A DNA stretch of 34,270 bases from Byssochlamys sp. IMV 00236 (Eukaryota > Ascomycota > Eurotiomycetes > Eurotiales > Thermoascaceae), in assembly GCA_001931875.2 (NCBI GenBank), contig MSJH02000516.1, positions 1-34,270 of the forward strand, written 5' to 3'. A program made the position numbers and the translations under genes. The notes below the pieces were generated by a model that saw only the letters and a list, made by a program, of their open reading frames with translations, was not told where the DNA came from and searched no databases. Of the stretch, positions 9,585 to 19,138 are shown in pieces. Within the stretch, counting starts at the first letter, position 1, and each line of letters opens with the position of its first letter.

Positions 9585-10455
9585 ATGAATCCATTTGTCC
9601 CAGTACCTAATTACGATCCTGCTCAGCTCAAGGGCTCAACCATCATTTTGGTACTTCCAAATATAAAAAACAAAAACAAAAATATTAAACACCATCTATA
9701 TAGCCCATGGTCTCCATTGGCAATGTACCTCAACTTACAGCCGACTTGCTCATTCACACATTTCATTTTGAACGAGTGGGTTTTATTGATACAGATACTG
9801 TTATTCCAGTATCAAGTCAACGTGAAGACAATAACCAAATAGGATCGACAGCACCTATTGAAGGTAAAGATATACATAAAAGAGAGAAAAAAAAAATTCA
9901 CTGCTGTCTTTAGTGTTTCAATCAAAGGATCGTCAGTGGACATGCATACAACAACGATCACCTACGATAAAAGAAAAGAGAAAATCCTATGTGGATCACA
10001 TAACTGCGTTTGCTTCTCAGTTTGATCAAGTGATCGTGCTGACGAGTATGGACGCCTCACGTCGACTGGATTCTCAGATCAACAGTGTGCCTTTCCGAGT
10101 ATTGGGCAGTGGAGACTATGTGAACCGATCAAAGGCTTTGGGTATACCTGTACTCGAAGAAAGTAGTGAAAGGATCCATCTGCCTGGGTCTGGCCTGAGT
10201 CGTCATGTGTATAAACAGTTAGAAGACAAGGCGACAGTGCTCATCATGTTTGCACTTGAAGGAGGTATGACCTATATATATATGTTGTCTCTATTTAATA
10301 CTAAAACAAAACATGTAGATAATGTCCAAGACAGCATCGACTTTGGAAACTACATTCATCGTGTGTTGGAGCTCGAACAAATCACACAGTTTACTCCTCC
10401 TAAAAGTTGGGAGTTTTTATTTGGAACTCCATTTAATGCAGACTTGTATCATTAA
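9585..10455 (+). CDS. PSMG2: proteasome assembly chaperone 2 (PSMG2/PAC2, yeast Add66)
   Basis: Cytosolic chaperone that pairs with PAC1 to assemble the 20S proteasome alpha ring. Exons 9585-9650, 9704-9863, 9914-10264 and 10319-10455 give 237 aa, close to the family's usual 250-270. Splicing of intron 1 at TTG/GTACTT restores the family pattern STIILPMVSIGNVPQL followed by ADLLI, where the unspliced frame does not. Other family-like stretches are FERVGFIDTDTVIPV, QVIVLTSMDAS and the late SWEFLFG near the C-terminus. The stop codon overlaps the stop of the convergent EB1 gene. The coding start lies right after a 32-T run. Identification rests on the recognised N-terminal strand/loop pattern and on overall length and order. 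Confidence 0.85.
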
Positions 10456-10830
10456 AATGTTTCATCATCATCATATTCCTCTTCTACCAGTCCATCCTCT
10501 GGAGGCACTTCAAACCCTTCTTCAGTCCTATAAAGAATACCTTGTATCTCTCGAATACAGTTCAGTTCCTCTGACACATGCTGATATTGCTCAGCCATTT
10601 CCAGTTGTTCCTGAACGAGTATCTCAATCTCTCGCAATTTGCCGAAATAAAAATCTCGTTCCTTTTCAAGTCCGTCCACGGTCACCTTGAGTTCAGTGAT
10701 TTGTCGACTCATATCTTGGACAACGCCCGTATCTGACGACCCTGTGGCTCTTGATCGTCCAGAGGATGGAACGACAGCGTTTGAACGTGCTGTGGTTCTG
10801 ACTAATATCTTTTGGGATCAGCCTTCTCTT

Positions 10831-10866
<36 letters not shown>

Positions 10867-11455
10867 CTATTTTACCTGGGGCTGCACTTGGTTTGGTACG
10901 TGCCGTACGACTAGCAGGTGATGATGTTGTCGTCGTCTTGACGCTTCCACCTTTTCGACGTCCCAAAGCATCATAGTCACCCCCTGGGAAGTTTTGATCC
11001 CAGAAACGCTTCATCCACTGCATGAACTCGAGATTATCTTGAAATTTACACTTTAATAGTTTGTCGACGGGAATGATTTTATCAATCCTAGAGAGATAAT
11101 GTAAGTGACCCCCTTTGCTTTTTATGTTATTCTACTTGCTTGTGTTTATCAAATGTGTGTTGAAGTATTTTATAGTTGGACACATATTCATATTCGTGTT
11201 TGGTTTCAAACTTTACTTTTCCCATATGAACATCACCTATAACAATGTCAATATGAGCATTTATATATATAAAACTACTCTCTACCGAAAATAGAGTCCA
11301 TAATTTGACAGTAAGCAGCGCCTAATATAATATTAGCACCAGACAACAGTATCACTCACCGTTACATTACCTGTTCCTGCTTGTTCTACTTTGGTATAAT
11401 TTACTTGTAACAAGTCGTTTACCCAAGCTAGTAATTCCGTTCGTGATTCGCCCAT
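10452..11455 (-). CDS. EB1: EB1/Mal3/Bim1 microtubule plus-end protein
   Basis: Tracks growing microtubule plus ends and recruits partner proteins. Exons 11455-11371, 11321-11286, 11236-11140, 11087-10876 and 10801-10452 give 259 aa. The N-terminal calponin-homology domain covers about residues 1-115 ([67 protein letters not shown]). A Ser/Thr/Arg-rich linker follows, then the EB-homology coiled coil (about 180-235, [17 protein letters not shown]) and an acidic tail ending DDDETF, comparable to the C-terminal EEY/F motif. Intron 3 starts GCAAGT (GC-AG), and only this donor keeps the conserved DKHKIDKIIP frame. Exon 5 must start at the TTAG acceptor at 10803-10802. Intron 4 holds a run of 33 A on the coding strand. 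The 3' end overlaps PSMG2 tail to tail by 4 nt. Confidence 0.95.
10834..10866 (+). repeat. run of 33 T inside EB1 intron 4
   Basis: Homopolymer T on the plus strand, therefore A on the EB1 sense strand, just inside the donor of intron 4. It is of almost the same length as the T run before PSMG2 and the A run at the window end. Confidence 0.9.
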
Positions 11456-11570
11456 CTGATGAAAAAAAAAAAAAAAATAAAGAATAAAAAAAAGGAGGAA
11501 AGGGCAATGTTGTTTTCTGAATCCGAACTATAAAGTCGTTACACTTACAGGCGGTAACTGAACTTTACAT
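11456..11570 (-). promoter_or_regulatory. EB1 5' leader with an intron abutting the ATG and a start-stop uORF
   Basis: On the minus strand a consensus donor (CCT/GTAAGTG) at 11548 and an acceptor (CATCAG) ending at 11456 flank a 93-nt stretch that ends exactly at the start codon, so the leader is probably spliced. Upstream in the first leader exon, an ATG followed directly by TAA (11570-11565) forms a minimal start-stop upstream frame. Such elements can hold ribosomes and reduce translation. Both are inferred from sequence only. Confidence 0.5.
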
Positions 11571-11798
11571 GTTGAAGTAAATAAAGAGAAAGTGGAAAGG
11601 GAAAAGGAGAAAGGTCCCCCTTAAAAGAATATCTATGTAGTAAACTTTGGTTCTTCTCTCTCTTTTTTGTTTATGACAATAAGTTCATCTATGATCCAAC
11701 ATGGGTTGTCTGTTTTCCTGCGAGCAAATTCGATAAAGACGCCCCCCTTTTTTTCTTTCTTTCTTTCTTTCTTTTTTCTCTCTCTCTCTTTTTAAGCA

Positions 11799-12383
11799 AT
11801 GTCTAATTATTACTTTGTTATTGTGGGTGCAACTGATAACCCAATCTATGAGTCTGAAATAATTCCGTCGTCTCGCTCTTCTGCTTTTATTGATCCTTCA
11901 AGAGTAACGTATGTTGTTATTATTAAACAAGTTTCTAAAACAAATAACAGCAAAAGGAAGATCATAAACATTTGAATCAATTCATTATACACGCTGCACT
12001 TGATGTTGTAGAAGAGTATCAGTGGAATGTTCAAGCCATGTAATTATATAATCAACACGACTCTCATCTTTTTCTCATTTCCACATTAGGTACTTAAAGT
12101 CGATTGATCGATTCAACGAATACTATGTATCTTGCTTTGTCACAGCAGGCAGTAAGGAATGCATAAAGAACATACACACAATTCATATCTAATCAATATG
12201 ATAGATGTAAAGTTTATGTTACTACATGATCAAAAATCAGAAGACAGTATAAAGTCATTTTTCACCGAAGTCTATGAATTGTACATAAAGATATTGATGA
12301 ACCCATTTTATGAAAAGAACGCGCCCATCGCAAACCCTTCATTTGATAACAGAGTCAAGTTGGTAGCAAGACGATTTCTTTAA
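11799..12383 (+). CDS. TRAPPC2: TRAPPC2/sedlin (yeast Trs20)
   Basis: Core subunit of the TRAPP tethering complex, acting in ER-Golgi transport. Exons 11799-11903, 11951-12039, 12090-12151 and 12205-12383 give 144 aa, the family's usual size of about 140. Landmarks are MSNYYFVIVGATDNPIYE, EDHKHLNQFIIHAALDVVEE, MYLKSIDRFNEYYVSCFVTAG, KFMLLHDQKSEDSIKSFF and ELYIKILMNPFYEKNAPI, all in the order of sedlin. The exon 2 acceptor is a tandem choice: AACAG (exon from 11951, adding QK) or AAAAG (from 11957); both keep the frame. The leader holds a CTTT repeat and a CT-rich run. It is convergent with GCN5, with 17 nt between the stops, and divergent from EB1 with 343 nt between the starts. Confidence 0.95.
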
Positions 12384-12400
12384 GTTTATTTACAATAAAA

Positions 12401-14271
12401 TCATTCGTTACTAGTCCACACACGAAGCCTCTCATCAAAGTATTTCTCCAATCGATTCGCACAGCGTGCATAATTTGTGGATTCTGCATTGTACGTCCTA
12501 CAGTTATCAAAGATCTTTTGTACATCTCGAATAAATTCATCCATGGTTTGATAAGTATCATTCTCTACATTCTGTTCTAGTGTTGTCAAATCCATTGGTT
12601 CCTTGATCACTTCATAATAGTCTGTCACTTCATCTGCATTCACAGGATCATGGAATGGCCATGAATGTGGGTGTGCCCTCAGTTCGTTCACTAGATGGCG
12701 CATTTGATTGTAGTGTGAAGGATGTCGAGGTCGATTTGATCTACAGGAATTAATACATGTTATTCTATATATCGTTATACTTACAATGCATCCATTTCAG
12801 GTGTCCAACCTGACTCCTTGACTCCAGGTACTAAATAGGGATCAATACATCTCTTTCCTTCTTCATTCATTGGCATCTGAATGCCAGGGTATACAATATG
12901 CGAAGTTGAATGTTCCTTCATTTTTTCATAAACTGCTTGTTTCTGAATAGCCAAGATTTCTTGTATCTTTAAATATTTTACTTTTGGAACCGTTGTGCAC
13001 TAAAAGTAAAGTGAGTTTATTATAAATCATCAACAGGTCTAATCTCACCTGCATAATCGTTCCTCCTTCATAATCTTTGATATACCCCACCCACTTTCTC
13101 TTGTCCAGTGTGATCTCTGTCGTAAAGCCTTGTTTCTTAAAATATCCAGTGGCGTAATTATCTGCATAGGTCAAATAATGCTTTATCTTTGAATGATCCG
13201 ATATATAGTCTTTTAAATGATTCATAAGGAACGAACCATACCCCTTGACTTGCTCTGTTGACGCAATCGCACAAAACACAATTTCTGCAAATTCCTGCTC
13301 TTCAAAGGGTCTGTAGCAAATACCACCAATCACTTTCATCGGCTTTCGGATCAATGCGATGCTTTTATGATTACGATCATAGACAAGACGTGCGATATAT
13401 TCTTTAGGCATCTTTGGTAATTGCTTTTGGAAAATATTCTTTAATCCCGTCAACAAGATCATGCTCTCTCGACTGCCATCATTTTCAACAATACGCACTT
13501 CGATCAGGCCCAGCCGTTCCTCCATCATGGCGGGTGTTTCTTTTCGATCAACAGAGTCTGTCAATGTGTTGTCTTTGGTAAAGTCATCTTCCTGTTTGAT
13601 TCTAGTATAATCTTCTTCTTCTTCTTCTTCGTCATCGTCGTCATCCTCTTCTTCCTCTTCATCCAAATCAGCCTTGAATCTTTTTGACCCTTCGTCATCC
13701 TCTTCGTCTTCTTCACCATCACTTTTCCTTCGTTTAAAGAATGATCGATCTTCAATAGAAGATGGTGACGATGCTTCTGATAAGAAATCGACTCCATTTT
13801 CATCCTCCTCTACATCCTTTTCTGTTGTTTCGGCGTTATAGCGTATTTGTCTAGAAGAACGGGTATAAAATAAAAAATATATTGATGTATATTTTTCCAT
13901 ACACTGCGTGTCTATATTATATTCTTACTTTCTTAGAGATTCAATATCTTGATCGCTGTAATCAAAGTCGTCTAGTTTTCCTTTTTCCTAAACAATGGTT
14001 TGAACGTTGACATGTGACAATAGATCTTTGTTACCTCTAATAATTCCTCAATTCTCAATGCTACTTTGAATCGTCTTGTCATATCTCTTTTATTATCCAC
14101 ATGTTGTTTCACTACATGTCCACACGCACACGTCAATGATAGAACCGGTCTCCAACCTTGACAAGAACAGGCATCACAAGGTAAATGTCTGGCGATCTTG
14201 ACTAGTTTTTCGTGTTCTGTCATTGAATTGAGTTGAGGAAATAATTCATTTTCTGTAATCTTGTTTGACAT
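12401..14271 (-). CDS. GCN5: Gcn5/PCAF-type histone acetyltransferase with bromodomain
   Basis: Catalytic subunit of SAGA-type coactivators, which acetylates histone H3. Exons 14271-14035, 13987-13929, 13850-13049, 12999-12785 and 12740-12401 give 550 aa. The first 79 residues contain CDACSCQGW and [11 protein letters not shown], like the Cys/His pattern in the PCAF N-terminal region of animal GCN5 but much shorter. An acidic low-complexity stretch lies at about 120-180, coded by a GAA/GAT repeat. The GNAT domain covers about 211-366 with catalytic Glu288 in FAEIVFCAI and the acetyl-CoA loop QVKGYG at 299-304. The bromodomain covers about 448-548, with Asn522 in TYNAEST and WPF present (SWPFHDPV). 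Start: the ATG at 14271 follows a pyrimidine-rich leader; an ATG further upstream would add a Phe-rich run that is leader. It is convergent with TRAPPC2 and divergent from the Myb-like gene. Confidence 0.97.
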
Positions 14272-14569
14272 TGTGCTTCCCCCCTCTTTCAAGAAGAAGA
14301 AAAAAAAAGGGTAAAAAGAAAGCGGCTTCAAAATTTTGTGCGCTAGTTAAAAATTGACTGCATTGCGTCACTTTGCTCTCAGGGACAACTTGTAACATCT
14401 GACATGCACTATCCCATCTTTAGAGTATTCCTTCTCTCTCTGTGTGTGTATATGGGGAAGCATAAATTAAGGATTCATGCAAAGAAGAAGGGGAGGAAAC
14501 TACGAACCAAAATAGTCTAAAGTAGTCACATTTCCCTTTTTTTCTTTCTCCTCTTTTCTTTTCGAAACA
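14272..14569. promoter_or_regulatory. shared divergent promoter, GCN5 / Myb-like gene
   Basis: This 298-bp stretch between two outward-facing starts must hold both promoters. It has T/C-rich leader sequence immediately before each ATG (on the respective strand). No clear TATA box or known factor site could be assigned. Confidence 0.5.
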
Positions 14570-16544
14570 ATGAGCATACAAGAGAAAAAGAAGAAAGACA
14601 AGAGCAAAAAGAAGGACAAGAAGCATAAAAAGGACAAGAAAAAGGAGAAAAAGCATAAAAAGAACAAAGTTGCTCTTAAAGAATCTAATAAAAATGCTGA
14701 AATAAAAGAATCTAAATCGGACTTGACTATTGATCAAGTATCTACAAAAGACATTTCTGTCAATCAGACTAAAGAAAAGACGATCAAGCAATACCAATCA
14801 GCCTCTGATTCAGACGACACAGATCATGAACAATCAAAACAACGTCCATCCGTCTCGAAAGCAGTTGAAAAGCAATATCAATCAGCTTCTGATTCAGACG
14901 ACTCAGATCAAGAACAACCAACACAACGCCAATTCGTCTCGAAAACAGATCAAAAGCAACATCCATCAGCTTCTGATTCAGATGAGACAGATCAAGAGCA
15001 ACAACCTTTATCCACCATTGAAAGAAAGAGAAAGAGAAGTAACGCCAATTACCGAACAAGAGAAATCATTGAAGATTCAGACGAAAGCGACTTTAGTAGC
15101 GATGACGACAGTGAGCCAAACGTAGACCAATTCGCTCTAGGAAATCAAAAGAAACGAAAACTAAAGAGCAATCGTATATGTAACCGTCGAACACTAGAAT
15201 ACAACAAAGACGCCAGCGCGGCAGACAATTACAAGAACAAGGCATCGTCTGCGTTTGTGCCTACGGTCCATCAGGACTTTTTCATTTCTGATTCTGATTC
15301 TGATACGGACTCAAACGATGACTATGGTTCCGATAGTTTCCCCGAGTGGCAGAGAAGCTTTAAGAACAGGCCGGCCAATGCGAGTCATTGGCCAAAAGCA
15401 CGTCGGTTTGGCTATTCGGATAATTTGAAATTGGAGAAACGTATCAAGAAGATTTGTAGGGTAAGTTCCTTTGTTGAATACATGCTCTGGGGGATAAAGA
15501 CTTAAATTTATTTAGCGTGAAAACATAAGCTTTCAACAAGTACAAGAGATTTTTGCTTCAGATCGTCCGTCAGCACACCTCAAGTTCTTTCAAAAGATCG
15601 CACGACCTTTTCCTAATGTATCTTTGAAATCACTCGCTATGCACTGTCGAGATGCCTATCATCCTAAACGAGACAATACGCCATGGACAGACGAAGAAGT
15701 GAAAAAGCTGAACGAGTAAGAGCAAAATAATGAATATATCCAATACTCATTTGTTATTATTATTAGACTCGTAAAAGTCTATGGGGCTAATCCAAAGAAA
15801 TTGTCTGAACACTTGAATAGAACGCCATTGGATATTTCTAGATATATGAATAGAAACAGGACAAATGATATATCTAAAGGTAACCATGATTTTTTTTTAT
15901 CTCGATTTTGATGCTTATATCTCTTCTCTAGTCTCTCGTGGCCGTTGGACAAAAGAAGATGACGAGTTATTAGCAAAAGCTGTAGCAAAACAGCTTGCTA
16001 CGGGTGACGGCAAACTAAGAGCACTCGACATCGAACCACTATTTAATTCGAAAAAGACAAAGGAACAAATTCATAACCGATATAAGCGTATTAGACATCG
16101 TATCAAACCTGATGGTACACTGATGGAAGATAGGAAGGCAACCGTCATTGAGGAATTAGAATATCTCGAAAAGTAAGAAAAGAAACGGAAAAAAGGGAAA
16201 ATAGAGATTGATTTTTTTTCCCCCTAGATTGAAAGAACAAGTGGTGAATAATAAATTACAAGAAGAATCACAACTGAATCTGCTCAAGGATAGTGGTTTT
16301 GTGTAAGTTCATATCGAATGGCTCTATACATATGCTCACACATATATTAAATAGCACAGCGCAATTTTACTACAAACGTCGTGCAAGGATACCAGGCTTT
16401 GAAAAGATGAAAGTTTTAGGCAAGTATAAGTACAAATAGGTTACGGTTGATAACTCATTTGACTTTATAGACATTTTAAATATCCTCATTGACCAGCAAA
16501 AACGGATAGTAGAATCAAGAAGAGAAGAAGGTCTATTGGAATAA
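14570..16544 (+). CDS. Myb/SANT DNA-binding protein of the Reb1/TTF1/Rtf1 type
   Basis: Probable nuclear DNA-binding protein. In relatives, such factors stop RNA polymerase I or replication forks at rDNA. Exons 14570-15460, 15516-15715, 15767-15879, 15932-16172, 16228-16302, 16355-16419 and 16471-16544 give 552 aa. The N-terminus is extremely Lys-rich (resid. 5-35). Three near-identical 28-residue repeats with the core SASDSD (about 73-148) follow, then acidic Ser/Asp patches, typical CK2 sites. The C-terminal half has a helical segment (RENISFQQVQEIF) and two Myb-like repeats: PWTDEEVKKLNELVKVYG with LSEHLNRTPLDI (about 353-395) and GRWTKEDDELLAKAVAK with QIHNRYKRIRHR (about 404-455). The last intron appears to start GCAAGT (GC-AG); a GTATAAG donor four bases on would truncate the tail. 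The Myb type is firm; the Reb1/TTF1 assignment is from repeat layout only. Confidence 0.82.
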
Positions 16545-16651
16545 ACTTGTTACACGAGATCGAATCCCACATTATCCCTTTTACACATTTTAAAAGTAAG
16601 CCACTGAGCTCTTCTTCTTTTTCTTTTTTCTTTTTCTTTTTTTGTTTAACA

Positions 16652-18255
16652 ATGTATAAAGCAAGCTTATTAGCCATTGCTTCTCTCGTTTTATCTGTCA
16701 CTGCGCAGACACCAGTAACAAACATCATTCAAGGATGTGTGACCAATTATGATGCGACTATTGATTATTTCCCTGAAAAAATCAATGCTGGTAATATACA
16801 TGTATACAATAGAAAAAAAAATAAAGATGCTGATTATATAATCTCAGCTGATGACAAGGCCAACATCTTCAGTATTGATTATTACAAGAATTATAAAGTA
16901 ATTCAAAATCATTTAAATAAGCAATCCTATGTCCTGGTTCAATGTGGTACACCTACGCCCTCAAATATTACCAATAATACAGAGGTATATCAAGTACCTA
17001 TCACAAAGGCCGGCGTCATGGAAACATCCATTGTGCCTTATCTTGAAGTAAAGGAGAAAAAATGAAAAAACTACAACATATATCTAATCTGTTCCTTAGA
17101 TGATTGGTGCTGCTGAATCCATTTCACTTATTGCTGATGGTAACCTAATCTCTTCTCCTTGTTTCCAGAAATACCTAAGCTCTGGCAATGTTACTATCCT
17201 TGAAAGTACAAATCAAACCTTACAGAAACAACAAATTGATGCTGTTCAGGTTCAATTCGGCTCTAACCCTTATGCCTATGCTTCTACACCTATTGACCCT
17301 AATTCTACGGTTGCTGCAAGTGAAGCTTTTGAACCCGATGTTTTGGGCGTAAGTTCCCCCTCCCTTTGTTTTTTCTTATCTTTCTTATCTTTTTTTTCTC
17401 ATCTTTTTTTTCTCTTTAGCGTTCTTCTTGGATCTCATACTATGCTGCCTTTTACAATCTTGAAGGAGTTGCCAATGGTATTAGACAAAACATAACCGAC
17501 AATTACAACCGTCTCAAGGCCGCTGCTGCCAATTATCCAAAGAAGCCAGTTGTCGCATGGGCTACTTACGAAGCAGCCAGTAAATATAACAACAATACTG
17601 CTAGTTATATGCTCAAGAACGATTCATACAAGATTCAATTGACTCGTGACGCAGGTACACACGATACAATATATAATATATATATATATATATATAATAG
17701 GCTAAATAATGAACCTTATTAGGTGCTGTCATGCTTAATTCCAACGCCGTTACCTATTCCTCTGCCTCTGATTTACTCGCTGCCATCAGCTCTGCTGATA
17801 TCTTGATTGACGAAACCTACATTGGCTCTAATCTAACTGACTTTTTAAAGAACTATGGTATCCCCGAATCAGATTCGAACAAGTACAACTTTTTGAAGCG
17901 CAAGTCGGTCTATCGTGAGGACGGTATCTTGACAGCCGCAGGTGGTTACGATTGGTTCGAAGCTCCCTTTGCTATGGCTGATGCATTATTAGAAGATATG
18001 ATCAATGTTGTCAATCCTGTCGCACCTTCCTCAGATTATAAGCGTCACTGGCTCCGTAACATTGCATTGAACGAACCCATTAAATATGTTACAAGTGCCA
18101 ATTGTACATGGTCTGAGAATGCACCCAGACCGAACCTTGCAACCGAGTTCAATGGTGGTAACTTTAGCTTATCCTCTGAATCTGGAGCGTCTACGATTGG
18201 TATAAACATCATCTCTCTCTTTGGTATTTCTCTCTTCTCCTTGTACTTTTTGTAA
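16652..18255 (+). CDS. secreted, GPI-anchored periplasmic-binding-protein-like protein
   Basis: Exons 16652-17047, 17100-17348, 17420-17654 and 17723-18255 give 470 aa. The N-terminus is a clear signal peptide (MYKASLLAIASLVLSVTAQ). The C-terminus is a hydrophobic tail of about 17 residues (IGINIISLFGISLFSLYFL) after a small-residue patch (SSESGAS), the layout of a GPI anchor signal. About ten N-x-S/T sites (NITN, NVTI, NLTD, NCTW and others) fit a surface glycoprotein. The fold resembles class III periplasmic binding proteins: an N-terminal lobe ending VPYLEMIGAAESISL (as in the FLELLGL of iron-siderophore or cobalamin binders), a linking region, and a second lobe with WATYEAASK and SSADILIDETY. 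The ligand is unknown; iron chelates or other metals are possible. A (TA)n run lies in intron 3. The start follows a T/C-rich leader 107 nt after the previous gene, in the same orientation. Gene model good; fold assignment moderate. Confidence 0.7.
17669..17698. repeat. (TA)n microsatellite in intron 3 of the binding-protein gene
   Basis: About 30 bp of near-perfect TA dinucleotide repeat between the donor at 17655 and the acceptor at 17722. Confidence 0.85.
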
Positions 18256-18353
18256 TAATAAAATATAATATTTTTTCTTTTCTTTTCTTTTCTTTTCTCG
18301 GAAATATTCTGGCTGTGTGACATATATCTCTTTCTTATTATTTCTCCCTCAAA

Positions 18354-19126
18354 ATGGCACCCAACATGACAAAAAGAATATACAACGAAATCAAGGATGT
18401 TAATGACGACAATACAACGCCTTTACAAGTTTATGTTCCTAATGAAGAAAATATGTGTATGTATGTTGTATATGCATTGGACAAAGTTGATGTCTAAAAA
18501 CGAAAGACATAGATCACCTCATTGGTTCTATTAATGGTCCTATTGAATCACCTTATGAAGGTAAATCTCGGTAGTTTGCACATACACACAATTTTTAATA
18601 GAGAAAATAACAGGTGGTACTTTCTTGCTCGATATAAAATTACATGTATGTATGCCTATGCCAACAGACAGAGAATATGTATTTAAATATAGTATAGGAA
18701 AATCATCCTTTTCAACCACCTCAAATCAAATTCATTACCAAAGTGTATCATCCAAACGTTAGCTCACAAACAGTAAAGTAGTATATATGCTTTTTTTTTT
18801 AAAAAAAAAAAAGAAAACGCTCACGCTTTCATTGATAGGGAGCCATTTGCTTAGTAATTAAAAACAAAAAGGCACGTATAAAGATAACTAAATGATATCC
18901 TTAGGACGTACTCAAGAGCCATTGGTCTCCTGCAATGACATTAAGAATTACACTTATTTCAATCCAATCCTTATTGGATTCACCTGTCCCACAAGATCCT
19001 CAAGATGCACAAGTGGCTAAACACTACATGTCTGATTACGATGAATTTATTAAAGAAGCAAGACTATGGACTCGCACATATGCCAATGTGTCACTAAATG
19101 ACTATGTAGCCTCGTCATTTAATTAA
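18354..19126 (+). CDS. E2 ubiquitin-conjugating enzyme (UBE2K/Ubc1-like)
   Basis: Carries ubiquitin as a thioester and passes it on with an E3. Exons 18354-18456, 18513-18560, 18614-18645, 18698-18772, 18839-18853 and 18905-19126 give 164 aa. Landmarks are the SPYEGGTFLLDI strand, ENHPFQPPQIKF, the HPN motif (79-81), active-site Cys90 in TGAICLDVL, and MTLRITLISIQSLLDSP with PQDPQDAQVAKHY. The last pattern resembles UBE2K/Ubc1. The C-terminal UBA domain of those proteins is absent; the protein ends soon after the E2 core. Exon 5 is only 15 nt and codes GAICL, so the catalytic cysteine sits in a microexon. Several introns are 51-66 nt. The stop is 12 nt from the stop of the convergent kinase gene. 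Confidence 0.93.
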
Positions 19127-19138
19127 ATGTGTATAGTT

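Noticed and set aside
13614..13690. TTC/TCA-type repeat as a CRISPR or satellite
   Set aside because: It codes the acidic Glu/Asp run of Gcn5; there are no regular spacers. No CRISPR array is expected or seen in this nuclear fungal DNA.
14420..14797. Minus-strand frame with a hydrophobic stretch, 125 codons
   Set aside because: It is antisense to the Lys-rich start of the Myb-like gene; AAG/AAA repeats read as Leu/Phe.
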